DNA of 64,000 nucleotides from Oopsacas minuta (Eukaryota > Porifera > Hexactinellida > Lyssacinosida > Leucopsacidae). The translations under genes and the position numbers were made by a program. The notes below the pieces were generated by a model that was not told where the DNA came from, did not search any database, and saw nothing but the letters and a program-made list of their open reading frames with translations. Below, in pieces: positions 33,291-45,999 of the stretch (the stretch's first letter is position 1; each line of letters opens with the position of its first letter). The stretch lies in the NCBI GenBank assembly GCA_024704765.1, contig JAKMXF010000222.1, positions 1,116,001 through 1,180,000 of the forward strand. The letters are read 5' to 3'.

Positions 33291-33647
33291 TGTTTTAAAT
33301 GTTTCTTTTTGTTTATTCAACTTATATATCTCACAAATGTGAAAATCTTTCAATTTGCTATTGTAAGATAGTTAGATTCTAATTTGATACTCAATTAATT
33401 ATTCAATTATTCACATTGAGACTCTAATAACAAGCATTAGTTAGCTGAACAACTTTTAGCATTTATTAAACATAATAATATATGTAATATTTCGAAATGG
33501 AATTCGAAAATTTCAAGTTAGAATATAAAAACTGTCTACGTGGTAGAGAAGAATGAATGGCAGATTTGAAATCAGCACAAAAAGTAGTCTAGAAAAATAC
33601 CCATTTTTGCTTGATGAGAATAATAAGTGAAAATTTGTTGACCTGTG

Positions 33648-34150
33648 TTATTAGGGTCAACACTCCCTTGCATTTACTCACCTAAAAGTTTATAATTCGA
33701 TTCTGAAATTCTCTGTGCATACTTTGGTCATATGGACGTTTATTACAACTAATTTCATTAAAACATATTAATAACTTGTAGAGCAAGTGAAATTCAATTT
33801 TTGGTATGTAGTGCGAGTGGTAGGGGGTGAATCATATTCTGCATAATGTAGAGTCAGTTCAAACTCATGTTTCTTACCCTTAATCCGACTGAATTTCGAT
33901 TATTTTTATGCTAATCGATAGTTGAGATATAGTTGTGTATAACAATATTTATATTTTCGTGAAACACTTTACTTTATCGCCAGCAATGGCCTGCAAAAAT
34001 CGTTGAATACTTGTATTACGAATTCTAACTTTGAGATCAATTCTGAAATTATTTCTCTTCAGAAACCCTTCAAAATTTACAGAACCCTTCTTTTGTATCT
34101 TAATAATTCAATTTCCATAAAAACCAGGGGGGGTGCTAGTACTTTTTCTT
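33648..34150 (+). repeat. Repeat R, copy 1, last segment
   Basis: Reverse complement is found at about 44860-44427 (shared AATCCGACTGAATTTC, GAGATCAATTCT, TTATTTCTCT.CAGAA). At GTGCTAGTACTT it shows the empty site of the hAT at 41527-44418. Confidence 0.8.
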
Positions 34151-34737
34151 TGATTTTTAATATGTTTTTATATTGTTTTTTTCTTGTTTCTTATTGTAAT
34201 TATTGCACAAACTCTACTTGTTAGAATGTACAGCACTTGCTTTGACCATTAGTACGTATAGAATTCATATCCTCATACTTGTTATAGTTGCCATTGTTAC
34301 TTGTTTCAACAATTAATTATATTTAGGGACCTCTTTGTAGTTAACTTACCACCAAATAAAGTTGATATACAATTTTTGTATAGTATCACAGATGAGTAAT
34401 ATTATAGTATTATACCACTCTCATCTTATAGAATTTCTTCATCATGTTGGTTCAAAGAGATAAGTTTAGATATAGTATTTATAGCTATTTTCCATTTATC
34501 TCCAAAGCAATATGGAAATATCAGTGTGACAGATATGTAAATCTAGTGAAGCAGTTAGCTTCGATTAGAAACAGCCATAAACTGTCTTATCTACAATACT
34601 ATAGTATCTAACTTTATCACAATTTACATATCGTGTATTCTACATATATCACGACTTAAATATTGTTTAGTAGGTTCTTGCTATGTCTATCTCCCATCTC
34701 ATTCGTCACATAACAATAATTTAGTTATTCAATCTCT

Positions 34738-35605
34738 ATGGCCGCACCACTCAAAATCTCTATTCCACCACTGAAAGGACAGCAACAAGTAATATGCTTT
34801 GCACCCATTGTGTACTGCAGCGACTAGCTCCCTAGTAGCGATGTCTACAGAGAAGGCAGCGCTACAGATGCTACCCTCCTTCATCTGCCGCAACGAGTAC
34901 GAGCGATCTACTATTTGAGAGGCTATTAAGGAAGAAAAACTGGATGTAGCATTCACTCTACTATGTACTAGTTTCCATCCACCAATTGACTAGTTCGAAG
35001 CTATGCTACAGTTTCGAAAAATGCAATAGGCAATAAGTATCGCAATAGAAGTTTTTTCGATCAACTTAGAAAGCAAGCCAAACAATCTCGCCAGCCTAAC
35101 ATGGTGGCTTGTTTAGCTTTCGTGGGAGAAATCCAAGAACAGGTTCAATCTGCAGTCAAGTCCAGGGTTCGGGTAAAGAAGGGGTGCACATAAAGGAAGA
35201 AAGAATTTGTAACACTAGTACACTCTACCTTACGTCCAAAGGGATTGGTCTTGGATCACGTCACCCTCCCTACGCCAAGTGGAGATTAAAATAGGAAGAC
35301 AGAAACAACACCCTGTAACCCTTTAATTTCAGTGGCAGACGTAAGTGATACAACAGAACAACTTGAGGTATATAAAGTTTGGACCTCACAGAAGATCCCT
35401 CGGGACAGAGAGCTTTCGTCGGGAAATACAAACGAACTTCAGATGTTCCACCTGCGGAAAAATGGATCACGGGTGGAGAGCCTGCCCAGATCAGACATCC
35501 GAAAAATGCAATAGGCGGGGATATAGTACGAATCAATGTAAAGAGTGCAGTTATCAAAGGGGATCGTTGGGAAATTCTCGGAAGATATATATGATAGATG
35601 AGTGA
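34738..35605 (+). pseudogene. Gypsy gag relic with zinc knuckle
   Basis: Shifting frames with MAAPLKISIPPLKG at the start, ALQMLPSFICRNEYERS, a FTLLCTSFHPPID region, VACLAFVGEIQEQVQSAV, then the CCHC knuckle CSTCGKMDHGWRAC (about 35440-35480) and a decayed second knuckle. The capsid/nucleocapsid order is that of Gypsy gag. Confidence 0.65.
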
Positions 35606-35639
35606 GAAACAGTGTAGCTAAGCAGCGACAATCTCGGTA

Positions 35640-38334
35640 TATGTAGCTGGAACTATAATCCGTCCGCTTTTAGACTGTCGCGAGGATCAGCATGATGAAC
35701 ACGAAAAGTTTGAAATGATTGTGGCTGTCGCACAAACTGGTGGCCGAGGGTGGACAAGTTTACAGAGTATGTAAGACCCCAGTCAATATAGTTGGACATG
35801 TAGATGTCTAAGTCAGAATACCGGAGAAAAAAGTCATATGGAGCATATCCACGTGCTCACAGGAGAGGATCAGACGCTCCTACTACTTGGGATGCGATTC
35901 ATGCAAATGTTTGTACGTGTTGTTTTCTATTGGCAGTCAGGTGTAGTGGAGTTAGGAAGTGCCAAGTTGCCAATCTTGGCAAAAGCGACCAATGGTATCC
36001 ATTGTTGGAGGACGAGCGATGAAGTCGAGTCTAGAAGAAACAAATATGACAGTCATCAGAGAGGAATTTTACGGGGAGCTACCATTTGGGCAAGGCATAG
36101 ATCGTCTCATCAAAGAACAAGTTTAGACGAAAGGCCATGAAGGACGGGAGCTTACGAACATGGGATTTATGTTGGGGACGCACCACCTGTGAAGAATAGG
36201 CAGCGTAGACTACCGCCCGGATGGGAAGAGGAAATTCACAAGCAACTCAACGAACTATTATCACCGAAACTCTGCAGACCTTCGAACTCACCATGGGCGA
36301 GTAATGTTGTACTTGATAACAACAGCTGCTGAGAGGTTGGCTAGATTCCCTAGACCAGAGACGGTGCCTGAGTTGCAAAGATTCTTTGGTAGCCTGAATT
36401 TCAATCGCTCCTACATACGTACCCGGTAATACTGGTTGAACCATTATATAAATTGGCTAGGAAAGGGGAGAAATAGGAGTGGAATGAAGAGGTAGATAGA
36501 AAGCCTTCCTTACCCTAAGAGATAAGCTCTTGGAGGAGCCAGTCATTTTTGCGTTCCCAAATTGGAGTAAGGACTTTGTGGTTCGAAACGGACGCTAGCT
36601 CGACCACTGTCGCAGCAGTACTATCCCAACGTGGGGCCAAAACTGGGCATCTCCGGCCAATTGACTACTTCTAATCCTCATTGAAGAAATAACAAAGAAA
36701 TTATTCCGCAGAACAGCTGGAGGCTTTGGGTCTCGTCGCAGCATGTAGAATGTTGTGTACATACTTGAGAGCATCCATCACAATACAATTGATTACGGAT
36801 CATAATCCATTACGATGATTGCGAAGGAAAAGGACTTCAGACACACCTTCGCCAGATGGCTTATGGAGTTGGATGAATATATTATGAGATAATATACAGG
36901 CCCAGTAGAGAAAACGTACCTCCTGATTACTTGAGCAGAGCACCTAGCCAGAACATTGGCTGGGAAGTTCAATACTAAGTTATATTTGAAGACAAAGAAT
37001 TTACTGTAATACAATAGGATTTGAAATCAGAATGTCAAACAACATTTTTAAGACCTCGTGTTACGTAATACAATAGAGAAGATAAACTCAAGAAACAATT
37101 ATCACCGGGCAACTGAGAAGGGTTTCTTCCCATCTTAACATACATGAAGACACATTGTACTTCGACAGACGACTCGTAATCCCAAAACGATGTAGTCCCA
37201 AATGATAGATAATATTCATACTGTGAGGCACTTCGGCATAGCAAGGACCTTACACGACCTTAGGAAAAATTGTTTTCGGGTTGGGATGGCAAGTGATGCA
37301 ATAAGATGTTATAGACCCTACACGAAGTAAGCCACCAATTCAGCCGAACAGCCACTGTAAACATTCGATACTTCCGAGATCGGCCAGAGGGATCTCGTCG
37401 CCATAGATGTTGCTACGCTCCCATGTTCAGACGATACGTATAGATACTGCCTGTGTATCGTTTATGTGTTCACACGATATATGAGGCGGTATCCTTAGAG
37501 GACCAGAAATCAGAATCATTTATAAGAGCATTTAAGACTGTTGGATTAATCGGAGGCATGGATTCCCGAATGGATTGCTCACGGGCTAGGATCACAAAGT
37601 AGATAGCTGTGAGGTTAGAGCGTGTGCAAAAACTCGGGATTGAGTGTCCACACACAAGCCGATCCCATGGCTGAAAGAAGTATAGGTTTGGTGAAACAGG
37701 TAGCTAGATGCCTTACACTCGATAGCAAGCAGAGCGAAGACTCATGGCCTGACTTGCTCCTGGAGGTCACTTTATACTGTAACAACGCTGAAAATTCCTC
37801 CACTAAGTTTGCAGCGCAACTTCTGATGACCGGAGCTCTAGTGTCTCCAATCGATGCACTTTTGAAACCTAGGGTCCCTCCTTCACGGATTCACATGAAC
37901 ATAACCTCAGAAAGTTTATAGAAACCAAGATCGAGCTCATTAGAATTGCTAGGTCGAAAGATGAATTAAGGAATGCAAGGAGACAACCACACTATAACAA
38001 CAACAACACCAGGAGAACCGAAATCAACCTGGTAATTATGTCCTCGAAAGAAACAACACGAGGGCGGATTCACTGGGCGCGAGGTACAAGGACTTTACGC
38101 GTCATGGCGGTGAGAGGTGCCAGCCTCAAGATCAATCGGGACAGAGGCGAAAAGTGGGTGCATGCCAACAGATGTAAGTTATATGTGGGGGGAAGAGGAA
38201 TTAACATACCAATTCCAGAAACGATAATCGAAGAAAATAGATCCCATTCAAGTTCCCATGACACCGAGACAACAGAAACTGAAAACATTACCGGACCAGA
38301 CGTGTCATTCCAATTGGAAGGAGTTCAGATATAG
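35640..38334 (+). pseudogene. Gypsy pol relic lacking the reverse-transcriptase core
   Basis: Decayed protease region, then LCRPSNSPWASNVVL (start of RT, about 36270). Sequence then jumps to RFPRPETVPELQRFFGSLNF (about 36345), the RT-RNase H connection, so the palm with the catalytic Y.DD has been deleted. RNase H remnants follow (LSQRGAKTG, about 36630). Integrase has YRYCLCIVYVFTRY (about 37440) and PMAERSIGLVKQVARCL (37665, catalytic Glu), and ends with the open frame 38038-38334 (basic C-terminal part). Many stops and shifts. Confidence 0.7.
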
Positions 38335-38691
38335 TAGTTTTTTAGACAGAGGCCACAGTGGGAGACAATAATAGCGGAGAAATTAAAATACCAAATAAGG
38401 AACCCAGATACCCAAGGAGAGACAGAAAGCCTGGAGGTATCCAGGCTATGTAACCTAACGAGTACTTACCTCCCAACTATATTTCGAGGGGGGGGTAATG
38501 TAAAAGATACGTAAATTTAGTATAGCACTAAGCTTCAATCCGAAACAGCCCCTAAACTGTCTTATCTACCAGTGTTATAGGATCTAATTTATTCTCTATT
38601 TACCTATCGTATATTGTACCTGTATCACAACTTAAATTCATGTTTTTGTTGGTTCTTATTATATCAATTTTGATCCCATTTGTCACATCAG

Positions 38692-41518
38692 TATAAATTC
38701 TGCAATGAATGACTCTAATTTATCACATATGAAAACTTCCTCTTTGTGTCTGATTTTATCATACATTCAGATGCATATATTGCCCTGTATGATTTCTTGA
38801 ACTGTCTTCTTATTGTCAGAACGCCTGAATGTTCATACATATTACACATATTACTTGCAGAAACAGAAAATGTATATCTCATCCTCCAATCCTGCTACTG
38901 ATTCCCCTATGCCAAATTTTGTCCTCTACTTTGTACAAGATACGATATTTATATATGTATGTAAATATTACATCAAACGGGACTATTAAATTATGGGTTT
39001 AGAATTATATCCACCGAAGTAGTGTACATCAATAACATTAACTCTCTCTATTCATTTTTGCCATAAGAAATAATGTAGGCACTATTCAAAGTTACCTCAA
39101 TTTGTGGTATTTCATATCTAGAATGAACTAGTGAATTATACAATTTAACTCTCTCTCAAATGTCTTTTCGTCCCAATAATAATGGGTTGAAATCTAGGAA
39201 TTGTATTATCTAGTTCACCCAATCCTAGAAGGTCTAAATTGGTTTTATTTCTACTTCCCCCACAACTTAAACTTCTATTTTGAACTTCCTCTAGTACTTT
39301 TATTTCTGTATTTACTAACGGCTTTTGTAGACTTACTAATGGTTTATTCTTCGATCTAATACTTTCAAATGCCTTTGAAATATTTTATTCGGAAGGTTTT
39401 ATAAAGCTACGTTTGGTATTTTTCCTTTTAAACCATTCCTCCTTACTATTGTACTCATTTCGACTTTCATTTTTCTTTTCTTTTTGAATATTTTGTTTGC
39501 AAATGGCATAAAAGTAAATTTACATGCAGCAATCCTATTATCTATATTTACATGAATTGACCCAATGAAATCAGTTGCTCTCCTTATTGTTTCAAATGTA
39601 CTTATGCTGTGCTTTACTATCCTAAACAAGATTTCAACACCACCGTTGCTGTTTGTTAAACTAACTTGGTGTTATGATTATAGGCAAGATTATTCCACTC
39701 CTCGATGGTAACAATGGCATATAATATGTCAGTGAAAATCAATTATTCCAGGATAGGAACATGCATTATTTTCTTTACTTGAGAAGAACTAACTCCTTTA
39801 TCATGGTTATTCTCACATGATATTGGATTTAGTAGTCTATAAGATAAAGGATTTAATTTTACAGTTGCTTCACCCTCTTATTCATCAGTTATTTATTAAA
39901 TATCTATATCACTCTTAACACACATCTAATTCGGCAAATTTGCTCTCATAATCATTGGATCGTTTTTCAAAACATAAAATATATTATAATACTTCGAAAG
40001 GTGGTCAATTTCATACAAATCTTTACAATTTACTAATCAAAACATGTAGAACTATTCTCTTGATCTCTTTTTCTATTTAAAACTTATTTGCTATACTGTA
40101 ACTGATCCTTTGCATTACATGAGCCCTGTACACATATGTAAACAGTTGTAACATAAAAATTTTCACTATTAGAGACAAACCTCCAATAGATATGAAGGAA
40201 ATTCAAAATAGTAAATTTATTAAATGTTAAACAAGAACTATGTATTATATTGCCCCCAGTTATAATCCATTTCTACTTTAATTATTTAAGTCTCTATTAA
40301 TTGCTAATTTTGAATTTTAACACCACTTAATCAAGAAATATGGCCACTGCATGATTATTTACATAATTATCGTCCTCAATATAAAATACGCTCTACAATT
40401 AAGGAATTACACTCTACTTTAGCTCTAAGAAAAGGTTGTTTATTTTACGGCTATCAGACTTTGCAACCGACAATAGTCAGATTTCATGAAGCTTTCCTCC
40501 AATTTCTGACTAATGACATTCTATGGTCCGAGTCACTAATGCACAAACTATCCCATTATTTCATTTCGAGATAGTATTCTCCAGATTCACAACTTTCTTC
40601 TCAAAGTCAACTCCAGAGCTAACCTCTAGCAATGTATCCACATCTTGTTCACTTTCTACATTACAATTAGGATTGTGAACCTGTGGAAGGGGAGTTGGTT
40701 CCTTAACTAAACATTCAACACGAACAATCTATTCAGAATATACATTTTGCAAGCTGAAAATACAATTTGTATCGAATTCCTTTCTTTGTTCCAATACCAA
40801 ACTAATGAAGAGGCTCAAAGTTTCTCAACTTCACATTCATATTTTACCAACATTTGATAAACCAAACTATGACCAGGTTGTGTTACAATGAAACACAAAA
40901 CTGACAGTGGTCTGCACTTGACAAAGCTATTACTGTGAGCACCTGTGATGACATTAATTGAATGAAAACACGCATCTTTAAAACAAGCTTCAGTGAATTA
41001 CAAAATCCAGTTATATTTCTAGTAGCAGAAAACCTATAGAATTTTATGCTATCTACTCATAACCTAGTTTAAGATGTATTAAAGAAATAAAAGTAAATTC
41101 TTCAGATAATTCTTTATTAATTGATTTCAGGAAATCGACACCTTCAAATTGTTTTACACGGTTTAATCAGATGCAGATGATGCCCACATAATAAGAAACA
41201 TATCATCTCTTAACTCGAATTCAAGTGAAAATATTGATTACCAAATAATGAAACTGATATTGGCCACTCAGAACAGTCTCACTTACATCTTTCAGTGATT
41301 ATATTTATTCCCATACGTCAATAAACATATTTAGTTCCAGGGATAAAATGGGATAAGTTATTTCTGAAGAAAAAAACGATAAGATTGACGCAAAAATTAT
41401 CAGTAACTAAGACAAGTTACATATGTATATACTTATATGCATAAGAATGCAGTCTAACATTGACTCAAATCTTAATGAACCCTTCAATTTATATTACCAC
41501 CAAATGTTAATACAAGTA
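38692..41518. other. Long AT-rich interval without recognised gene
   Basis: No family identified. The minus strand is open for about 100 codons around 39700-39399 (IVKHSISTFETIRRATDF and a lysine-rich tail), with nothing I recognise. The plus strand near 40355-40530 is open with ELHSTLALRKGCLFYG, vaguely like the segment between RNase H and integrase of Gypsy elements, too weak to call. Confidence 0.35.
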
Positions 41519-41526
41519 CTAGCGAC

Positions 41527-44418
41527 CAGGGTTGTATCAACTCATTTTAAGTTGGCAGAATCAACTCATTTTATTGAATGAGTTGAATGAGTTGGTAACC
41601 CTCAAATGAATGAGTTGAATGAGTTGATAGTTCAATAAAATGAGTTGAAATGAGTTCAACTCATTTTACGCATATTTTTCTTTCGGTTAATTATGTTAAT
41701 GATCTCTGATACGGTAATAGTAGATTGTCTTATGAAGAAAAAACCATAGTTGGTTCCAGCCATTCAATGTATATCAGACTGCATTTATAATCCTAATCAT
41801 ACATAGTGTAACACAATTTGAAAGATTGCGTTATTGATTAACCATACTTAGGTAATTACTCACTACCTTGGTCCCAATGAAATTTTTGTTCACTGACTTT
41901 AAGTTAATCTATTCATTCTGAGATTCTTGACTCATTTTTGACTTAATTATTTCATATACGTGCGTATTAGCATATTGTCTAATGGCAGATGAAACTCTCT
42001 TCTCGAATGATGATAACGATTCACCTATAAATTCTACTCTCCTTCCTTGGTTGAATCAAATTCCGATAATTTTGTCATAACTTCAAAACAAGTTGATGTG
42101 GCTACTATTTCGCTAGATTCGGATTTAATCCTAGGCGATGTTCTAACTAATAAGCACAAATCTAGACCAGCTTGGTATGATAGGTTGTTTAAACTTGTGA
42201 ACGATCGGACCATGCGCAAGCATAGATGTGTTGAATGTGGCTGGATAGGTATGGCTCTACCCAATTCCTTACACAATCTGAAACGCCACTTTGAAAGTCT
42301 CACAAAATACAAAACATGTAAAGGTAGATATTTGACGTGGATAAAAGAACGAGAACTCTTACAACCTACACTAGAGGCAGTCATTAAGCGAGAAACAAAG
42401 AAAATATCATCTGAATCCCAGGAGAAAATTGATAAATTGTTAACTGAGTTTATTATAGCTTCCGAAGTGCCACTTAGACTAGTTGAACTTCGGGAATCTC
42501 TAAATTTGCTTAACGAGTTGAATGCAAGATACAAGGTGCCTTATAGACGCAAATTAAAAGATTCCCTCTTGACACCGATGCTCAAAGATAGTAGAAATTA
42601 ATTATCTAGTCAATTAGACACATGTGAATATGCTTCACTAACTATTGATGGGGGTGGTCAAGTAGAGGACAACTAAGTATGTTAAGTTTAGTTGTAAATT
42701 TCATTAATCAAATGGAATGATGAGGAGCGAACTCTTAACTATCACGTTATTTAATGGAAAACATACGGAGGGACGGATCGTAGAGTTTACTCAACACGCT
42801 GCAAGAGAATGGAATTTAGAACATAAGATTGTCCGTTTTGGATCCGATAACGCTGTTAATATGAAAAAAGCTTTCGATACCGTTTTAGAAATTGAACATG
42901 AACTTTTAGAAATTGACATTGATGAAGGCGAGGATGAACTAGAACCAATTGATGAAATGATATTGAGTGACGCCCGAATCAGTATTTTTGAATATCTTTC
43001 AGATACGAATCTTAACTCTTTAACCTCAAAGCTTCGTGCAGCAGGTTTATTGCCCCTTTGGGGTAGATGTGTTTGTCTAATACAACTATCTGTGCATGAC
43101 TTCATCCAAAAACAATTAAGATCACACGGAAGTGTAAACAAATTCATCATCAAGGCAACTCAGTTTGTAAATTGCTCACGAAAATCGATTCAATGCGGAG
43201 AAATATTCCTGAAATACAAATTTACTCTGGGCGCCATGAATCAAACACGATGGGATTCAATGTATAAGATGCTCAAAAGCATCTTAGATGCAGAAACTAA
43301 GGGATGTCTTAAATTTCTTCCATCCTTAAAGTATCTAATTCCTAAGAATTATGAATTAGCTATACTAAGAGAGGTAGTTGATGTACTAGAGCCGATCCAT
43401 TTATTCACTCTTGAATTTGAATCAAGTTTGGGAACTAGTGGGATAGAAATCCCAGGATTAGAAGCATTATAAGATGATTGGAATTCAATTGATTCGGACC
43501 ACGATAGTATGTCTCAGATAATGTTACCCTTAGTCCAAGAGCGATTTTCAGAAGTAGCTCAGGATCACTTCATGATCATAGCCAACTGTATTGATCCAAG
43601 ATTCGCAACTAAGGGGCTATTCAAACAGAGCTCGTTAGAAATTTTGAAAAAGGTGATGAATATAATTATACACCATGAACGGCAGTTATATCCACTTACT
43701 TATCCTGTGAAACAAAGCCTCCTTTAAAGAGAAGAAGTTTTTTTGATAATCTACCAAATTCTGAAGCGGTTCGTGCCTCGGGTATAGATATAGAAGTTAT
43801 TGAAAATGAGCTGTTTATCTTTATATCAGAAGCACGTTTGGTAAATCAAATAATCGAACTGACCCAATCAATTGATGGCGGAGGAATCAGAATAGAATGC
43901 CATTTTTATTCCGAATTGCTGAAATTTATTTATTACCAACCCCATCAATTGCTGAAAATGAGCGAGTCTTTAGTATTGCAGGACGGATTTGTCGACCTCA
44001 TCGAGCTACTTTAGAACTATCTACTCTGGAGATGTTCGTTGCCCTAAAGCATAGGTTACAACGTCAGAAGAGTGCGATGACTAATACTACTAATACTTCA
44101 CCTATTCGAGTGTATTTATGAGTTGGTTATCTTGACTCTTAGTCTATATTTCTCTCTAATTATAGTCTATTTTACTGATAAAAATCACTTTCAGCCATAT
44201 TACCAGGGTTGGGAGTCGGGACTTTGACTAGTTTGATGCGTATTAAATCACGGCTGTATCAACTCATTTTATTAAATGAGTTGAATGAGTTGGAATGAGT
44301 TGGTTACATAAGCTAGATGAAATAAATGAGTTGAATGAGTTGGTGCGATAAAAATGAATGAGTTGGTAGAAAAAAATGAGTTGATTTTGCCAATTCAAAA
44401 TGAGTTGATACAGCCCTA
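41527..44418 (+). mobile_element. hAT transposon, 2892 bp, with ATGAGTTG subterminal repeats
   Basis: TIRs of about 46 bp: CAGGGTTGTATCAACTCATT and TAGGGCTGTATCAACTCATT (five differences over the arm). Perfect 8-bp duplication CTAGCGAC at 41519-41526 and 44419-44426. Both ends are packed with copies of AATGAGTTG in both orientations, about ten per side, like transposase-binding subterminal motifs of hAT elements. The empty site is preserved in repeat R copy 1 (near 34132). Confidence 0.96.
41982..44121 (+). pseudogene. hAT transposase with BED-type finger
   Basis: A likely start at 41982 (MADETLFSNDDND) shifts frame near 42050. 42047-42601 has RMRKHRCVECGWIG...NLKRHF (BED-like C-x2-C and H). 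Then a stop at 42599-42601 and LTIDGGG (degraded first catalytic block). 42717-43472 has HKIVRFGSDNAVNMKKAF, the hAT second block (DNA.NM), and the TRWDSMYKML block with the conserved RW. Then MIIANCIDPRF, and 43897-44121 has LLPTPSIAENERVFSIAGRI, the classic hAT dimerisation region. About four breaks. Confidence 0.85.
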
Positions 44419-44426
44419 CTAGCGAC

Positions 44427-45250
44427 CTTCTTGTTTTTAACGACATAGAATTATAAGATACGAAAGAAGGTATCTATACATTTTGGAGGTGTTCTGGAGA
44501 GAAATAACTTCAAGAATTGATCTCAAGGTTAGAAATCGTAATGCATGTATTTATCGATTTTGCCGGCCTTAGCGTTTTTACGAAAATATAGAAATTGTTA
44601 TACACACTTATATCTTAACTATCGATTATCATAAAAATTATTGAAATTCAGTCGGATTTAGGGTAAGAAAATGAGTTTGAACTTACCCCACTTTATTTAG
44701 AATATCATTCATCCCCTATCAATACCACTCCAGACTTACCCCTGTGAGTTGTTAATATTTATTAAAGAATTAAAATTTCATGAACATCGATATGACCAAA
44801 GTATGCATAGGGAATTTCAGAGTCGAATTGTGACTTTTAGGTTGGGTAAATTGACCCTAAAAATATTAACTCAAAAATCACTAACGTAAATATTTTTAAA
44901 ATAAAAACACATTGCCTAAAACATCAACTCTCCTCTTTCCAATGGTCTTAGTTTCTTTTAAATCTGAACAGTGTGAGTGAGTCGAATTTGTGATCGAAGT
45001 TGCCCTAGCCGTATTGTCTGCAAACTTCTTTGTACAACATTTCAAACTTAAATGTTCCAAAAGTAATAAATATTGTAAGAAGAAATTTTAAACCCATAAT
45101 CCGCCAGCCCTCAAATAGTATGTAGAAGAAAACTAATAATGAGAAGCCGCTCAAATATCACATTGTAGTTGACACGTTTGGAAAACCTTCATAACCTTAA
45201 TGTTAAGTCATCACATATTTTACAATTCTGATGACATTAACGTAATCCAT
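44427..45250 (-). repeat. Repeat R, copy 2 (inverted, uninterrupted by MULE-OTU and CMC-like elements)
   Basis: Same sequence as copy 1 but contiguous, apart from the hAT at 41527-44418 inserted at its left end. It therefore records the pre-insertion state of 23.6-33.6 kb. Confidence 0.85.
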
Positions 45251-45777
45251 CAATACTACACTAGTCTTCATACGTTTGAGATAGTATTCAGCATTCCTCT
45301 TGATGTTATTATCTCGGTATCTCTTTGGGACACCCTTCAATATTGTTGCGGTGTTCTTCGCACACTTTGAGGATAATTGCCTTTTATCTAGGTAACATTG
45401 AAGAGAACCCGCGGGAGTGTTGTGGCGAACTTCCTGTAGGAGCCCAAGTATTTTGGCTCCTGTAGATTTGTGCCACGCAGTTGGGAAATGATAATCCGAA
45501 AATATTGCACTTTCTGAATAATTTTTTCCTGTACACTACCTATTTCGAGATCTTTGGTCAGAAGATTAAGTTAGTGTGCTAAACAACCATAGGATATTCT
45601 GTTTGTAGCTGTAGTATGACTATCATATGCCACTTCTCGCCGCATTTTGGACCATGTTTCATGCGTTGTCAGTAAATTAGGTACATACTTTACAACTGGA
45701 TTGTTGTTCATTTGATATCTATCCAGACGTGGCCCCTCTTGTACCTCAGAAATCTGTATATTTTGGTCGAATGTCAT
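45215..45777 (-). pseudogene. hAT transposase middle fragment
   Basis: Minus-strand YVPNLLTTHETWSKMRREVA, then YGCLAHQLNLLTKDLEI (hAT block G..AH.LNL), then in shifted frames AWHKSTGAKILGL and RNAEYYLKRM. It leads directly into repeat R, so repeat R is probably the 3' part of this hAT family. The upstream part is cut off by the second MULE near 45760. Confidence 0.55.
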
Positions 45778-45999
45778 TTGAACTTGATCAAATGATGAAA
45801 ATGCAAATTTTGATCAAAGTTCGACTAAAATATCTTCAGACGAACTTTGATCGATAAGTGAGATCTTTGATCGAAAAATGAGAACTTGATCGAAAAATGA
45901 AAACTTTGATCCAAAATGTAGAATTTTGATCAAAAAATTGTTCTCCTCCACGGGAACACATTATTCATATTCCCATCCTGATTTCCTTGAGCCATCATA

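Larger units (their letters stand above)
28968..33647 (+). mobile_element. DDE transposon, probably CMC/Chapaev-like, copy 1, with nested hAT
   Basis: Ends CATAGGTCAACAAG and, inverted, CACAGGTCAACAAA; inner TIR similarity extends over about 110 bp (CTGATTTCAAATCTGC on both sides). TTA flanks both ends (28965-28967, 33648-33650), and repeat R copy 2 shows the empty site. A 3-bp duplication with CAC ends points to the CACTA/Mirage/Chapaev group, but that assignment is inference. Net length without the nested hAT is 2.3 kb. Confidence 0.75.
34525..38687 (+). mobile_element. Gypsy LTR retrotransposon, internally deleted, 4163 bp
   Basis: LTRs 34525-34710 and 38499-38687 (TG..CA, about 75 percent similar), flanked by the 4-bp duplication TCAG (34521-34524, 38688-38691). 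A polypurine tract (GAGGGGGGGG) precedes the 3' LTR. LTR divergence indicates great age. I see no standard tRNA primer-binding site after the 5' LTR. Confidence 0.92.

Noticed and set aside
42034-42534. 166-aa minus-strand frame
   Set aside because: Shadow of the hAT transposase coding frame on the plus strand.
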